From NCBI RefSeq assembly GCF_002257695.2, contig NZ_CP155571.1: DNA of 64,000 nt. The stretch is one strand, 5' to 3'. The stretch comes from Sporomusa acidovorans (GTDB lineage: Bacteria; Bacillota; Negativicutes; Sporomusales; Sporomusaceae). The notes beneath the pieces were generated by a model, which saw only the letters and a list, made by a program, of their open reading frames with translations, was not told the origin of the DNA and ran no database searches. Position numbers and translations under genes: made by a program. Below, in pieces: positions 17,592 through 26,717 of this stretch. The first letter of the stretch is position 1, and the number at the start of each line of letters is the position of its first letter.

Positions 17592-19124
17592 TCAATAGGA
17601 CAGTACGCCGGTTTTAGCTTCAATGCGCTTAACCAGCTCCCCTGACCGGATCAATTGACTGACAGATTCGATATCCTGATAAAGCATGCGGTCTTCTTCC
17701 ATAAAAGGAGCCACTTCCCGGATCAGCGAATAGGCTTCCCCGGTGCCTGCGCCAAGTTTACCCGGCGACAACAGGTCAATTGCCTGACATGCCGCCAGTA
17801 GTTCAATGGCGGCAACATTTCGCAGATTTTCGATCATGCTCCGGACCTTTTTGGCGGCAATACAACCAAAGCTCACGTAGTCCTCCTGCCCGGCCGCAGT
17901 CGGGATAGAATCAACCGATACCGGCTGAGCCAGCAGCTTGTTCTCAGCCAGTAAAGCAGCTGCTGTATATTGCGTAATCATAAACCCGCTGTTAAGCCCG
18001 CCATTGTTGATGAGAAACGGCGGCAGCCCGCTCAAATTAGTATCCAGCAGCCGATATAACCGTCGTTCCGAAATGTTGGTTAATTGCCCAATGGGAATGG
18101 CTAGCACATCCAGGGCCAGACCGACAGGAGCCCCGTCGCAGTTGCCCCCGTGAATGACGATATTTTCATCTGCCTGTTCAAAAACCAACGGGTTATCGCT
18201 GACCGCTGCCAATTCAATCTGCAGGTTTTGCTCAACATAGCGGATCGCATCTTTGCAGGCCCCATGAACCTGGGGCATCATTCTGAGGCTTAAGGCATCC
18301 TGCAGATAGCGGGGGGGATTTTCCGCATGCTGACTGCCGGCAAGCAGCTTATTTAGATTATCTGTCGTTTGCCGCATGCCGGGGTAGGGGCGTACCGCAC
18401 ACAGCCTGCTGTCAAAATGGTTGATATTGCCTTCAAGGGCTTCAAAACTTAAAGCACCGGCCACATCACAAATTTTAGCCAACTGAATGGCGTCATACAG
18501 GGCTAAACTGCCAACAGCCGTCATAAAAGAAGAATTATTCATCAGCGAGAGTCCCTCTTTGGCCTCCAGCCTTATCGGCTCAATCCCGGCCCGGCTCATA
18601 GCCGCGGCTGCGGCCAGCAGTTCGCCCTGAAAATACGCTTTTCCCTTGCCGTATAAAGTCAGGGCCATATGCGCCCCCGGCTGCAGATAACCGACAGAGC
18701 CTTTTTGCGGCATGTAAGGTAAAACGTCTTTATTCAGCATGGTGATCAGCGTATGCAGCGTATCCAGCCGAATGCAGGCATGCCCCCGGGACAGGTTGTT
18801 GACCAAAACCAGCAAAAAGGCTCTGACAACTTCCTCCGGAAAAGGGTCGCCCACATTGCAGGCGTGACTCATAATAAATTTTTCCTGCATTACCATAGAA
18901 TCAGCCGGGGAAATTTTTTTTCGCCAAAAAGGCCCTACACCGGTAGTAATGCCATAAACCACCCTGTCTTCCACTAAAAACGCGTCTACCTTTTCCCGGA
19001 ACCGTCGGACTATTTTTTCCCGCTCCACTGACAAGGCTACCGGGGCCTTATCCCGCGCTACCCTGACAATATCTGCAATTTGCAGAGAATCGTCAATTAT
19101 TACCTTACACATATTCTTTTGCAT
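17592..19124 (-). CDS. Histidine ammonia-lyase homologue lacking the MIO triad (paralogue B)
   Basis: A 510-residue HAL/PAL-family protein and the first gene after a sigma-54 promoter. It keeps VYGITTGVG (56-64), MSHACNVG (85-92), Asn196, Gln275, Arg281, SDNPLVF and AGQEDYVSFG. The cofactor loop is GSVGYLQPGAH (142-152) in place of GSVGASGDLAPLSH, so Ala-Ser-Gly is missing, and the second catalytic Tyr is Leu278. The same GYL replacement in paralogue A argues for a shared, selected design rather than random decay. The ATG at 19124 (MQKNM) is chosen because GGGAGTG precedes it and because an upstream ATG at 19169 would fall at the predicted transcription start. Its reaction is unknown. Confidence 0.85.
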   Translation of the reverse strand: MQKNMCKVIIDDSLQIADIVRVARDKAPVALSVEREKIVRRFREKVDAFLVEDRVVYGITTGVGPFWRKKISPADSMVMQEKFIMSHACNVGDPFPEEVVRAFLLVLVNNLSRGHACIRLDTLHTLITMLNKDVLPYMPQKGSVGYLQPGAHMALTLYGKGKAYFQGELLAAAAAMSRAGIEPIRLEAKEGLSLMNNSSFMTAVGSLALYDAIQLAKICDVAGALSFEALEGNINHFDSRLCAVRPYPGMRQTTDNLNKLLAGSQHAENPPRYLQDALSLRMMPQVHGACKDAIRYVEQNLQIELAAVSDNPLVFEQADENIVIHGGNCDGAPVGLALDVLAIPIGQLTNISERRLYRLLDTNLSGLPPFLINNGGLNSGFMITQYTAAALLAENKLLAQPVSVDSIPTAAGQEDYVSFGCIAAKKVRSMIENLRNVAAIELLAACQAIDLLSPGKLGAGTGEAYSLIREVAPFMEEDRMLYQDIESVSQLIRSGELVKRIEAKTGVLSY

Positions 19125-19181
19125 AGTGCCACTCCCATTATTTTGCCTGTAACTGTATGTATCGCACAACTCTTATATAAA

Positions 19182-19196
19182 GCAATTACCATGCCA
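19182..19196 (-). promoter_or_regulatory. Sigma-54 promoter of the triad-less lyase/hut operon
   Basis: Read leftward it is TGGCATGGTAATTGC. The GG and GC are ten bases apart, TTGC is intact and there is one departure from TGGCAC. Transcription would start near 19170, about 45 bases before the chosen start of paralogue B. A sigma-54 activator gene ends 200 bases upstream, which supports it. Confidence 0.75.
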
Positions 19197-19331
19197 AAGT
19201 TATGTATTGAAATGTTTTTTATTTTCACATATTTCACACAGCAGTCCGTCACGCATGCATGTTTTGGGACTAAAAATTCAAATTTTAATAGTCTTGCTCT
19301 GTTTTTCAAGCTATAAAACCGCAATGAAAAT

Positions 19332-19381
19332 AAAAGTACTGCAAAATGACTATGCATGCATAATCATTTTGCAGTACTTTT
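19332..19381. repeat. 50-base near-perfect palindrome between regulator and operon
   Basis: Twenty-four of 25 base pairs match around the centre at 19356/19357; the only mismatch is 19350/19363. The arms start AAAAGTACTGCAAAATGA and the centre is TATGCATGCATA. It lies 19 bases after the regulator stop and 136 bases before the -24 box. It could terminate the regulator transcript, bind the activator as an enhancer, or both. A related GCATGCAT also occurs at about 19253-19260. Confidence 0.8.
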
Positions 19382-19399
19382 TCAAGCTTCAGCAATCAA

Positions 19400-21067
19400 T
19401 TATTCTGTTGGTCTGACATTATATTTTTTCAGCCTGTATTGCAGGCTTTGCCGCTTAATCCCTAAAGCTTGGGCGGTTTTACTGACATTATAGTTGTAAT
19501 CTTGCAATACCTGGATCACGACTTTTTGCTCATATTCAGCCATCAATTCTTCCAGTGTTCGGTGGTGCAAAATGGGTTTGCATGCAGCCGGCGTACCAGT
19601 AACCGTCTTTGGTGATTGCTGAACGGCAAAATACTTCGGCAAACAATGAAGATCAATACGTTGCCCCTCCATAATATTAAAGGCGTATTCCAATACATGC
19701 AAAAGTTCGCGCACATTGCCGGGCCAAGTATACGCCTTAAATGTTTCGATAACCTGGTCTGCTACCGTGGTGACCTTTTTCGAGTAGCGGCACGATAGCT
19801 GTTTAATAAAATAATGAGTCAGCAGTTCAATATCATCCAGGCGCTGCCGCAAAGGAGGAATATTCACGGTTACGGTATTGATCCGATAGTACAAATCCCT
19901 GCGCAGCCGGCTATTTTCAATACAGGCCAGGGGTTCTTCATTGGTAGACGACAGAATCCGGACATCGCACTCAATATCCTTTAAGCCGCCCACCCGGCGA
20001 AATTTCTTTTCCTGCAGCACCCGCAGCAATTTTGATTGCACGTGCAAAGCCATCGAATTAATTTCATCCAGAAATAAGGTGCCGCCTTCAGCCTGTTCAA
20101 ATAATCCCATACGGTCGGAGCTGCCGGTAAAAGTCCCCTTTTCCGTGCCAAATAAAATTCCTTCAATAAGACTTTCCGGAATAGCGGCACAGTTAATGGC
20201 GACAAATTCTTTATACTTCCGTTTGCTTGCCGAATGAATACTCTGAGCAAACAGCTCCTTGCCTGTTCCGGTTTCGCCATAAATTAACACAGCACAGTCC
20301 TGCAAGGCAATATTACGCGCTAAGTGAACGGCTTCCGCAAAGCTGGTATTTGCACCAATCAGATCATTAAAGGTATAGTATTTCAATGTATAAAAATTTT
20401 TCCGTTTCTCATGGTTCCCGCCCTGTTCCCGCTTGGACAGGTATTTTTCAAAAACGTTGGCTCGCGTCCAATACGTTTCCAAAGTGGAATTATCCTGCAC
20501 CAGCCCAATAGCGCCGATCAATTGGTCATCCATAAACAAGGGGTAGCCGGAATTCATCGTGGTAATCATTTCGCCGTACTTATTTTTAAAATTGTCACAG
20601 CGGTTAATGACCGGGGCCTTGGTCTTAAGCGCTGTGAGAATCGTACTGAAGTCGGCATCCAATTCATAGATATCCAGCAAATGTTTGCCGATAATCTTCG
20701 CTCGATCCATTTTTTCAATGCGCTCATTGCCTTTATTGCAGAACAGCAAGTAGCCGTTCCTGTCAAAAACCTGGATGCCTTCGGCAATATTGTCCATCGC
20801 TTGTTCATAAATGGCGCTGTGGTCAGAACAAGCCGCAATAAATAAGATTGTCCCTTTCCCCATCCTATTCTTGCTTTGGACAAACTTCAGTACTTTTCCC
20901 TGCCACCGGGCATAGCCACTGGCTAACGTTACATCAATATCTAGAAAATCAGTAATAAGTTTGCCGGTATACTCGCTCCATATCCCAGGCATTCCATCAC
21001 TGCTGCTCTCGCAACTCCGTAGTATATTGTTGTCATCCAAAAAACAAATTACACTGCTAAAAGCCAC
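19400..21067 (-). CDS. PAS-AAA-Fis sigma-54 activator of the hut-linked operon
   Basis: A 555-residue enhancer-binding protein. The first 100 residues are unassigned, a PAS domain follows (about residues 90-205, IAEGIQVFDRNGYLLFCN), then AAA+ with Walker A GETGTGKE and Walker B GTLFLDEIN, and a Fis-type helix-turn-helix at the end (NVSKTAQALGIKRQSLQYRL). The sigma-54 contact loop reads GTFTGS instead of GAFTGA; the key Phe, Thr and Gly remain. I prefer the GTG at 21067 because GGGGAGG lies seven bases before it; a TTG at 21124 or ATG at 21112 would lengthen it. By position it drives the promoter at 19182-19196, in the manner of RocR-type amino-acid regulators. Confidence 0.9.
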   Translation of the reverse strand: MAFSSVICFLDDNNILRSCESSSDGMPGIWSEYTGKLITDFLDIDVTLASGYARWQGKVLKFVQSKNRMGKGTILFIAACSDHSAIYEQAMDNIAEGIQVFDRNGYLLFCNKGNERIEKMDRAKIIGKHLLDIYELDADFSTILTALKTKAPVINRCDNFKNKYGEMITTMNSGYPLFMDDQLIGAIGLVQDNSTLETYWTRANVFEKYLSKREQGGNHEKRKNFYTLKYYTFNDLIGANTSFAEAVHLARNIALQDCAVLIYGETGTGKELFAQSIHSASKRKYKEFVAINCAAIPESLIEGILFGTEKGTFTGSSDRMGLFEQAEGGTLFLDEINSMALHVQSKLLRVLQEKKFRRVGGLKDIECDVRILSSTNEEPLACIENSRLRRDLYYRINTVTVNIPPLRQRLDDIELLTHYFIKQLSCRYSKKVTTVADQVIETFKAYTWPGNVRELLHVLEYAFNIMEGQRIDLHCLPKYFAVQQSPKTVTGTPAACKPILHHRTLEELMAEYEQKVVIQVLQDYNYNVSKTAQALGIKRQSLQYRLKKYNVRPTE

Positions 21068-21176
21068 TGTTTTTCCTCCCCGGTAACCAGTCTTTGCCGA
21101 AGACATTGCCATTCTCTGGGGCAACCGGCATCTTCCCTATTTCGTCAATCCGTATCTTTCTATACCAGCGGCCAGA

Positions 21177-24100
21177 CTAATGGGCGGCGCTAAAATACAG
21201 TTTATCCACCAGCATGTTGTCGAAGGGGCTTCCGTTCTTAGCAAAAATCGTCTTCCCCTGCTGGTAGTATTCTGCAGCGGATAAAGTTACATAGCCGCCA
21301 AAAGCTTCCTGTGTCCGGGCATCCTGCCGCATCCGGATACTAATTTCCAATTTTACCCTTTGGATGAGACCGGCTTGATACGTATCCTGATACTTGTCAA
21401 GAAAGCCATCCGCCTTTTGCAGATAACCCAGCCCCTTTTCGAAGCAACGATTGCGAACAGCCAGTAAGGCAAGCATACAGTGCAGGGTGCAATAGCTTCT
21501 GAGGCACCAGTAACCTTGATATTCGCCAAATTGGGCCTCCAGAGCCGCTGCCTTGTCCAAATACTCGGCAGCCTTCCCGTACTCTCCCAGTTCATAAGCC
21601 GTACGTCCCGCATTCACCAGGAAAATAACAACGCCGGCGCTGTTATTTTTTTGTCCAACAACCCTGATTGCTTGTTCATAATAGTACAGTGCTTCCGGCA
21701 AATTACCCTCGGTATGCCTTAAATCGCCAATATAGTTATAGCCGACGGCAATATGCAGACTGAATTCGCCCTGCGTCGCCTGCAAACGCTTATACTCTGA
21801 GATCGATTGACGATAATACTGCTCCGCCAGGATTTTTTTCTGTTCAAGCGCAGAGGCGATTCCCATAAACCGCTTTATTACGCCTCTCTTCTCATGTAAA
21901 TTAGCTGCCTGCGCCGTTTGCCGCAGTTTATCGACAAAGCTTTCAATCAACTTCGGTTTGCGAATCTGAATCGCGCAATAGACGACCTGTTGATAGCCTT
22001 TAATTAAATAAGCTGTAAAGCCCTTCTTGCCGGCAAGGCGCAGCAACTGATGAATGGCTTTTAAGCCGTTTACATGATCGCCCCGCCAAATATAATAGCG
22101 TCCCAGCATTTCCAGATAAGCAGCCTGAAACCGGCTTAACTTTTCCACAGGCGCCTGTACCGCCCTCAAGGCAGCCAGCAAATCCCTGATTTTGTCCAAA
22201 TAGCCCATAATTTGCAGTTTATTTTCAAAAACAAAGCCGCTGTACATTCCGGTTAATTCAGGAAACAGTTCATATTGCGGACAACTGTAGCGTTCCGCAA
22301 GTTTGATCGTATATTCCAGCACCTTAATTTTTTCGTCAATCTGCGAATAATGATACAGAATTTCCGAGTATACATCCTGCCCGAAAGACTCCTGATTCAT
22401 CATTTTTTCCAAATAGCGGCCCGCCCGCTTATGGATCATTCTTTTCCGCAAAGACGACAAATGCTCATACACATAGCTTCTAATCCGGATATGACTGTAT
22501 TTATATACCGGTGTCTTGATTCCCAGTCTTAAATCATTTATTTCCTGAATTAAGCGCTTGTGCTGCAGTTCCTCAATGGCTTCCACAAGTTCAAATTCAT
22601 TCATCCCGCACACAGCCAGCAATTCCTGATAGGCAACACTGCTAAAGAAAACGGAAATCACATCAAGCACCATTCTGGCGTTATCCGAAACCGCATTAAT
22701 CCGTTCCCGCAAAACACCCCGCAGGCGTGGCGACAGCCGGTCAACCGTTTGTCCCATTTTAATTAACTTACAGCTTTCTACCAAGAATAAAGGATTGCCG
22801 TCCGTATATTCATATAGTTTTTGCTGCAGAGTTGCCGATATTTGTTCCGCAGGCAGCACCAGCTCGGAAAATTTGATAACTTCCTCCTTACTGAAATTTT
22901 CCACAGTAAGGTATTCAACCAAAACATTCTGACTAAAACTGCCGGTTATCCGTTCTACCTGCTCCTGATATTCACTCCGGCAAGTTGCCAGGCAAAAAAC
23001 GTCTTGCCTGCCTGTTCGCAGCAGTTGACGCAGCACGGATTGCCCCTGAACATCCAGCCAGTGAATATCATCTACTAGCAGCAGCAGTTTGGTGCGCGCG
23101 GCAAGCTTTTTAAGAATACCGCACATCACTTCTTCAATCATGCCGGCATGAATATTATAGCCGTTCACCGTCTGGCCGGCCAGTGCCGGGTTACTGAGAA
23201 CAGCCGGAAAGACATAGGCAATGACCTGATACCAAATATCCGGCAATATTTCGCCATACTGAGTCAACAGTTCCATCGCCTGGCAAAAAATGGGGTTCCA
23301 GGCTTTATACGGATAGTCCTGCTCCGCTTGATAACATTGGGTTTTTAACACGGTTACCCTGCCGGCAGCCATCACTTCCTGGACTCGCTGCACAATCATG
23401 GTTTTCCCCACACCCTGCTCGCCTATCAAAACAGCGCCCACGCAGCAAGAACGTTCGGCACCAAAATCGTCCAGCCGGCTTTTCAGCCAGGCTAATTCGC
23501 GGGCACGGCCAAAAAAATACTCCGCCGCTTGTTCGGCAGGCAACACCGTAAGCTGAGAGGCCAGTTTCGCCCGTATACGTTCATACTCCTCCCGGGTCTT
23601 ACTTTGCGGACGGATCCCCAGTTCACTGCCAAGCTTGTTTTTAAGGCAGTCATAAACCTCGATTGCCCTAGTAATCGCGCCGCTTCGTTCATATAGTTTC
23701 ATTAACGTCCGGCAGGCACTTTCGTTATATTCGTCCAAAACAAGCAATTGCTTGAGATAACGTTCCGCCACGCTATATTCCTTATGGTTCAACCGGTCGA
23801 TAATGACTTTGGTAAGCCTGGCAACCATATCCTCCTTGAAGCTGTCGCGCTGCCTGTCCACCCAGGATTCAAAACTCTCGGCGTCTTTACAAACAAAGCC
23901 GGACAAAAAATCTCCCCGGTACAGCACCAGTGCTTCTTCCTGGGAAAGTTCCTTAAATTCCTGAATATCAGTGGTAATATTGACAGCAGCGGTATTGAGC
24001 AGCACCTTCGCCCGCGAAGGCGTGATTACCAAATCCTCGGTTGTCATTTTCTTTAGCAAATACAGTGTATTGCGCAAATTTCTGCGGGCGGCCGCGTCCT

Positions 24101-24263
24101 CTTTGTCTGGCCAGAGCAGTGCCGCCAGCTCTTCTCTGGAAGACTGCTGCTTTACTAATAAATAATACAGTAACGCTTCTGCCTTAGAGAAGGGAAAAAA
24201 CAAGCGTTTACCATTCCAGTAAACCTCGGGCTCCCCTAATAAAATCGCATATAGCTCGCTCAT
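21177..24263 (-). CDS. BTAD-ATPase-TPR transcriptional regulator (SARP/STAND type)
   Basis: A 1028-residue regulator. Residues 1-95 form an OmpR-like winged helix (FPFSKAEALLYYLL, REELAALLWPD), 96-240 a bacterial transcriptional activation domain, and about 255-530 a STAND ATPase with Walker A GEQGVGKT and Walker B LLLLVDDIHWLD. The C-terminal 450 residues are helical TPR-like repeats. Such proteins switch between closed and ATP-bound oligomeric states on binding a ligand or partner. It lies 53 bases before the sigma-54 activator gene and after the second hutP, so it probably controls the hut region, but no target site is recognised. Confidence 0.88.
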   Translation of the reverse strand: MSELYAILLGEPEVYWNGKRLFFPFSKAEALLYYLLVKQQSSREELAALLWPDKEDAAARRNLRNTLYLLKKMTTEDLVITPSRAKVLLNTAAVNITTDIQEFKELSQEEALVLYRGDFLSGFVCKDAESFESWVDRQRDSFKEDMVARLTKVIIDRLNHKEYSVAERYLKQLLVLDEYNESACRTLMKLYERSGAITRAIEVYDCLKNKLGSELGIRPQSKTREEYERIRAKLASQLTVLPAEQAAEYFFGRARELAWLKSRLDDFGAERSCCVGAVLIGEQGVGKTMIVQRVQEVMAAGRVTVLKTQCYQAEQDYPYKAWNPIFCQAMELLTQYGEILPDIWYQVIAYVFPAVLSNPALAGQTVNGYNIHAGMIEEVMCGILKKLAARTKLLLLVDDIHWLDVQGQSVLRQLLRTGRQDVFCLATCRSEYQEQVERITGSFSQNVLVEYLTVENFSKEEVIKFSELVLPAEQISATLQQKLYEYTDGNPLFLVESCKLIKMGQTVDRLSPRLRGVLRERINAVSDNARMVLDVISVFFSSVAYQELLAVCGMNEFELVEAIEELQHKRLIQEINDLRLGIKTPVYKYSHIRIRSYVYEHLSSLRKRMIHKRAGRYLEKMMNQESFGQDVYSEILYHYSQIDEKIKVLEYTIKLAERYSCPQYELFPELTGMYSGFVFENKLQIMGYLDKIRDLLAALRAVQAPVEKLSRFQAAYLEMLGRYYIWRGDHVNGLKAIHQLLRLAGKKGFTAYLIKGYQQVVYCAIQIRKPKLIESFVDKLRQTAQAANLHEKRGVIKRFMGIASALEQKKILAEQYYRQSISEYKRLQATQGEFSLHIAVGYNYIGDLRHTEGNLPEALYYYEQAIRVVGQKNNSAGVVIFLVNAGRTAYELGEYGKAAEYLDKAAALEAQFGEYQGYWCLRSYCTLHCMLALLAVRNRCFEKGLGYLQKADGFLDKYQDTYQAGLIQRVKLEISIRMRQDARTQEAFGGYVTLSAAEYYQQGKTIFAKNGSPFDNMLVDKLYFSAAH

Positions 24264-24403
24264 CTCCGCAATCCTCTTACCTTAAAATTTAGCCACAATA
24301 CATCTATCACAGGTTTTTCGACACAGCGAGAGCAAATCCTTTTGAACACTCCCTGAAGATATGAGTAACCCGCCTTTACTCTCTGTCCGGATCAGGCGTC
24401 CCC

Positions 24404-24422
24404 AGCCGGCAAAGCGCCGGCT
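24404..24422. repeat. GC-rich hairpin AGCCGGC/GCCGGCT
   Basis: A perfect seven-base stem with a five-base loop, immediately beyond the intrinsic terminator that follows hutP. It may back up termination. The rest of 24264-24403 shows no gene. Confidence 0.45.
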
Positions 24423-24469
24423 AAAAAATTAGCTTGAACCTCATTTTATCATTGGTTCAAGCTAATTTT
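24423..24469 (-). terminator. Intrinsic terminator of the hutH-hutP unit
   Basis: A 16-base perfect stem (AAAATTAGCTTGAACC with its complement), a 13-base loop and a T-run in the leftward direction, 74 bases after the hutP stop. Confidence 0.88.
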
Positions 24470-24542
24470 GGCCACAGCCTGCCAACTGCCGGCACAATCC
24501 GCACTAAGCAGCAGCAAAATCAATTACTATCCTAACCATAGA

Positions 24543-24995
24543 TCATATCGGATTCATCCCCAGGCCAAGCACCTCGTGTTCATAGCCCTTGATCGGCGCC
24601 CCCATATTACCGTACAGAGCGACGGCAATCCACTCGCCGTCGCTCGTATTGCCCGGCAATTTATTACCGCGCACAATACTAAACAGCAAGCCGGCACTGC
24701 GGAGAATGGTGCCAAGGCCGTCCTGGCCGCGGCACATGCCATTATAGGCTTCCAGTACAGAATGATACAGTGCATGTTCTTCCCGGTAACGCTGGTCAAC
24801 GAGGCCTTCTTTTTTGGCGGCGGTCTCCACGGCCGCAAAAATCTTGGCCGAGTCCATAGATCCCACTTTGCCTTTGCATAGAGTATAACCGAATTCTTTC
24901 CCCTGCTTCTGCATGGCAGCTTCCGCCTCACCGGTAACCACGACCAGCAAAACGGCCATTTTACCAAGGCTAATGTTCTTTTCCAAGTTTATCAT
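24543..24995 (-). CDS. hutP: HutP antiterminator, second copy
   Basis: A 150-residue protein of HutP length. It has the metal/histidine-binding EEHALYH motif (two His four apart), the VGSMDSAKIFAAVETAAK helix and the C-terminal GAPIKGYEHEVLGLGMNPI with the third conserved His. HutP binds L-histidine and Mg2+, then NAG-triplet RNA, to prevent termination before hut genes. It is encoded 109 bases after hutH and is clearly paralogous to the copy at 26764, with an extra dozen N-terminal residues. Confidence 0.93.
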   Translation of the reverse strand: MINLEKNISLGKMAVLLVVVTGEAEAAMQKQGKEFGYTLCKGKVGSMDSAKIFAAVETAAKKEGLVDQRYREEHALYHSVLEAYNGMCRGQDGLGTILRSAGLLFSIVRGNKLPGNTSDGEWIAVALYGNMGAPIKGYEHEVLGLGMNPI

Positions 24996-25104
24996 GTCAG
25001 GTTCCTCTCCCTGTTTCTCAAAATGCGTCTGTTTTCTCTAACCGATCCATTTTCCTTAGGCTGCGACAGAAACCACCTATGCCCTTCAGGGTAGTTGTTC
25101 ACGA

Positions 25105-26634
25105 TTACACGATCTTCAGCAAGCCGATGGCGTCTTCCACTTTTTTTACCAATATTCCTTCGGCAATCAGGCTATATATTTTCTTAATATCCGGGGCAGG
25201 CATTCTGTCTTCATCCAAATGAGGAACAACTTCACGGATGGCTTGGTGGGCAGCACCCGTACCTTTTCCCGGTTTCAACGGTGACAAGAAGTCAATTCCC
25301 TGCGCCGCTGCCAAGCATTCAATCGCCAGGATATAACGCACGTTCTCCAATATCTCCCGTGCCTGCCGGGCGGCAATTGTGCCCATGCTGACATGGTCTT
25401 CCTGATTGGCCGAGGTGGGGATGGAGTCGGCGCTGGCCGGATGAACAAGCACTTTGTTTTCCGACACTAAAGAAGCGGCTGTATACTGGGTAATCATCAG
25501 TCCGGAATCTTCACCGGGGTAAGCGGTCAGGAAAGGCGGCAGTTCACTTAAATGCGAATCCAGCAGGCGATTGATGCGCCGCTCGGAGATATTGCCGATT
25601 TCCGCCAATGCCAGTTTGAGATAATCCATAACCAGCGCAATTGGCTGCCCATGGAAATTACCACCCGAAATCGCTTCGCCGGTATCAGGCATAATCAGCG
25701 GGTTATCGGTAGCGGCATTAATTTCAATTGACAGGGTTTCTTCCATACGCCGCAAAGCGTCTTTGGACGCACCATGCACCTGCGGCACACAGCGCAGCGA
25801 ATAAGCATCCTGTACTTTAGAACAATTGATATGAGATTCGATAATCGGGCTCTCAGCCGTCAGACGCAGCATATTATCTGTCGTAGCAAGCTGTCCGACG
25901 TGCGGTCTGACTTTGCTGATGCGCAAATCAAAGGCCGTCCGGGTTCCCTTGAGCGCTTCCGTGCAAAGGGCGGCAGCCACATCGGCTGTTTTCAGCAAAT
26001 CAACGGCATCCTGCCACACCATACAACCGACGGCCGTCATAATTTGCGTACCATTAATCAGCGCCAGCCCTTCCTTACCGCCAAGAGCCACCGGCTTAAG
26101 ACCGCACTGAGCTAAGGCCTCGGCACCGCTTACCAGCTTGCCGTTGACAAAGGCCTGCCCTTCCCCCAGCATGACTAACACCATATGGGACAGTGGCGCC
26201 AAATCGCCGCTGGCGCCTACCGAGCCTTTGGACGGAACAGCCGGGCATACCCGTCTGTTCAGCATTTCCAGCAGCATCTCAACTGTCGACAATTTAATTC
26301 CCGAATAGCCTTTAGCCAGTGAATTTGCCCGCAGCAGCATAGCCGACCGCACAACATCCTCAGGCAAATAGTCGCCCACACCGGTCGCATGGCTTAAAAT
26401 TAAGTTTCTCTGCAATTTTTCCCGTTTTTCTTTCGAAATAAATATCTTGCTAAAGTCACCAAAGCCTGTGGAAATCCCATACACCGGACTTTCTTCATCC
26501 AAAATTTTGTCCACAATTTTCCGGCTGTCAATTATCTGCTGCCGCCCGGCCTCGCTTAAGCCCACGGGCTCACACCCCCGGGCCACCTTCGCTACATATG
26601 CTAATGTGAGAGAATTTCCGTCTAGTAATATCAT
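25105..26634 (-). CDS. hutH: Histidine ammonia-lyase (canonical)
   Basis: A 509-residue enzyme with all expected features: VYGISTGFGDF, LILSHATGVG, the MIO-forming Ala-Ser-Gly at 141-143 within GSVGASGDLAPLSH, LINGTQ, QDAYSLRCVPQVHG and ANQEDHVSMG. It deaminates histidine to urocanate, feeding hutU. The ribosome site AGGAGG lies eight bases before the ATG. It is preceded by a terminator with HutP-type triplets. This intact enzyme makes the two triad-less paralogues in the same locus all the more notable. Confidence 0.97.
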   Translation of the reverse strand: MILLDGNSLTLAYVAKVARGCEPVGLSEAGRQQIIDSRKIVDKILDEESPVYGISTGFGDFSKIFISKEKREKLQRNLILSHATGVGDYLPEDVVRSAMLLRANSLAKGYSGIKLSTVEMLLEMLNRRVCPAVPSKGSVGASGDLAPLSHMVLVMLGEGQAFVNGKLVSGAEALAQCGLKPVALGGKEGLALINGTQIMTAVGCMVWQDAVDLLKTADVAAALCTEALKGTRTAFDLRISKVRPHVGQLATTDNMLRLTAESPIIESHINCSKVQDAYSLRCVPQVHGASKDALRRMEETLSIEINAATDNPLIMPDTGEAISGGNFHGQPIALVMDYLKLALAEIGNISERRINRLLDSHLSELPPFLTAYPGEDSGLMITQYTAASLVSENKVLVHPASADSIPTSANQEDHVSMGTIAARQAREILENVRYILAIECLAAAQGIDFLSPLKPGKGTGAAHQAIREVVPHLDEDRMPAPDIKKIYSLIAEGILVKKVEDAIGLLKIV

Positions 26635-26680
26635 GTTTCCAGCCTCCTATTTTATTACTCTTATTTTGACCATTTTATAC

Positions 26681-26717
26681 AAAAAGGGAGCAAACTCGTT
26701 AGCGAGTTTACCCCCTT
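26681..26717 (-). terminator. Attenuator terminator in the hutH leader
   Basis: A 13-base stem at 26686-26698 and 26703-26715 with two G-U pairs, a four-base loop and a T-run, lying about 50 bases before hutH and read in the same direction. Position and the adjoining NAG triplets mark it as the HutP-controlled attenuator. Confidence 0.85.
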
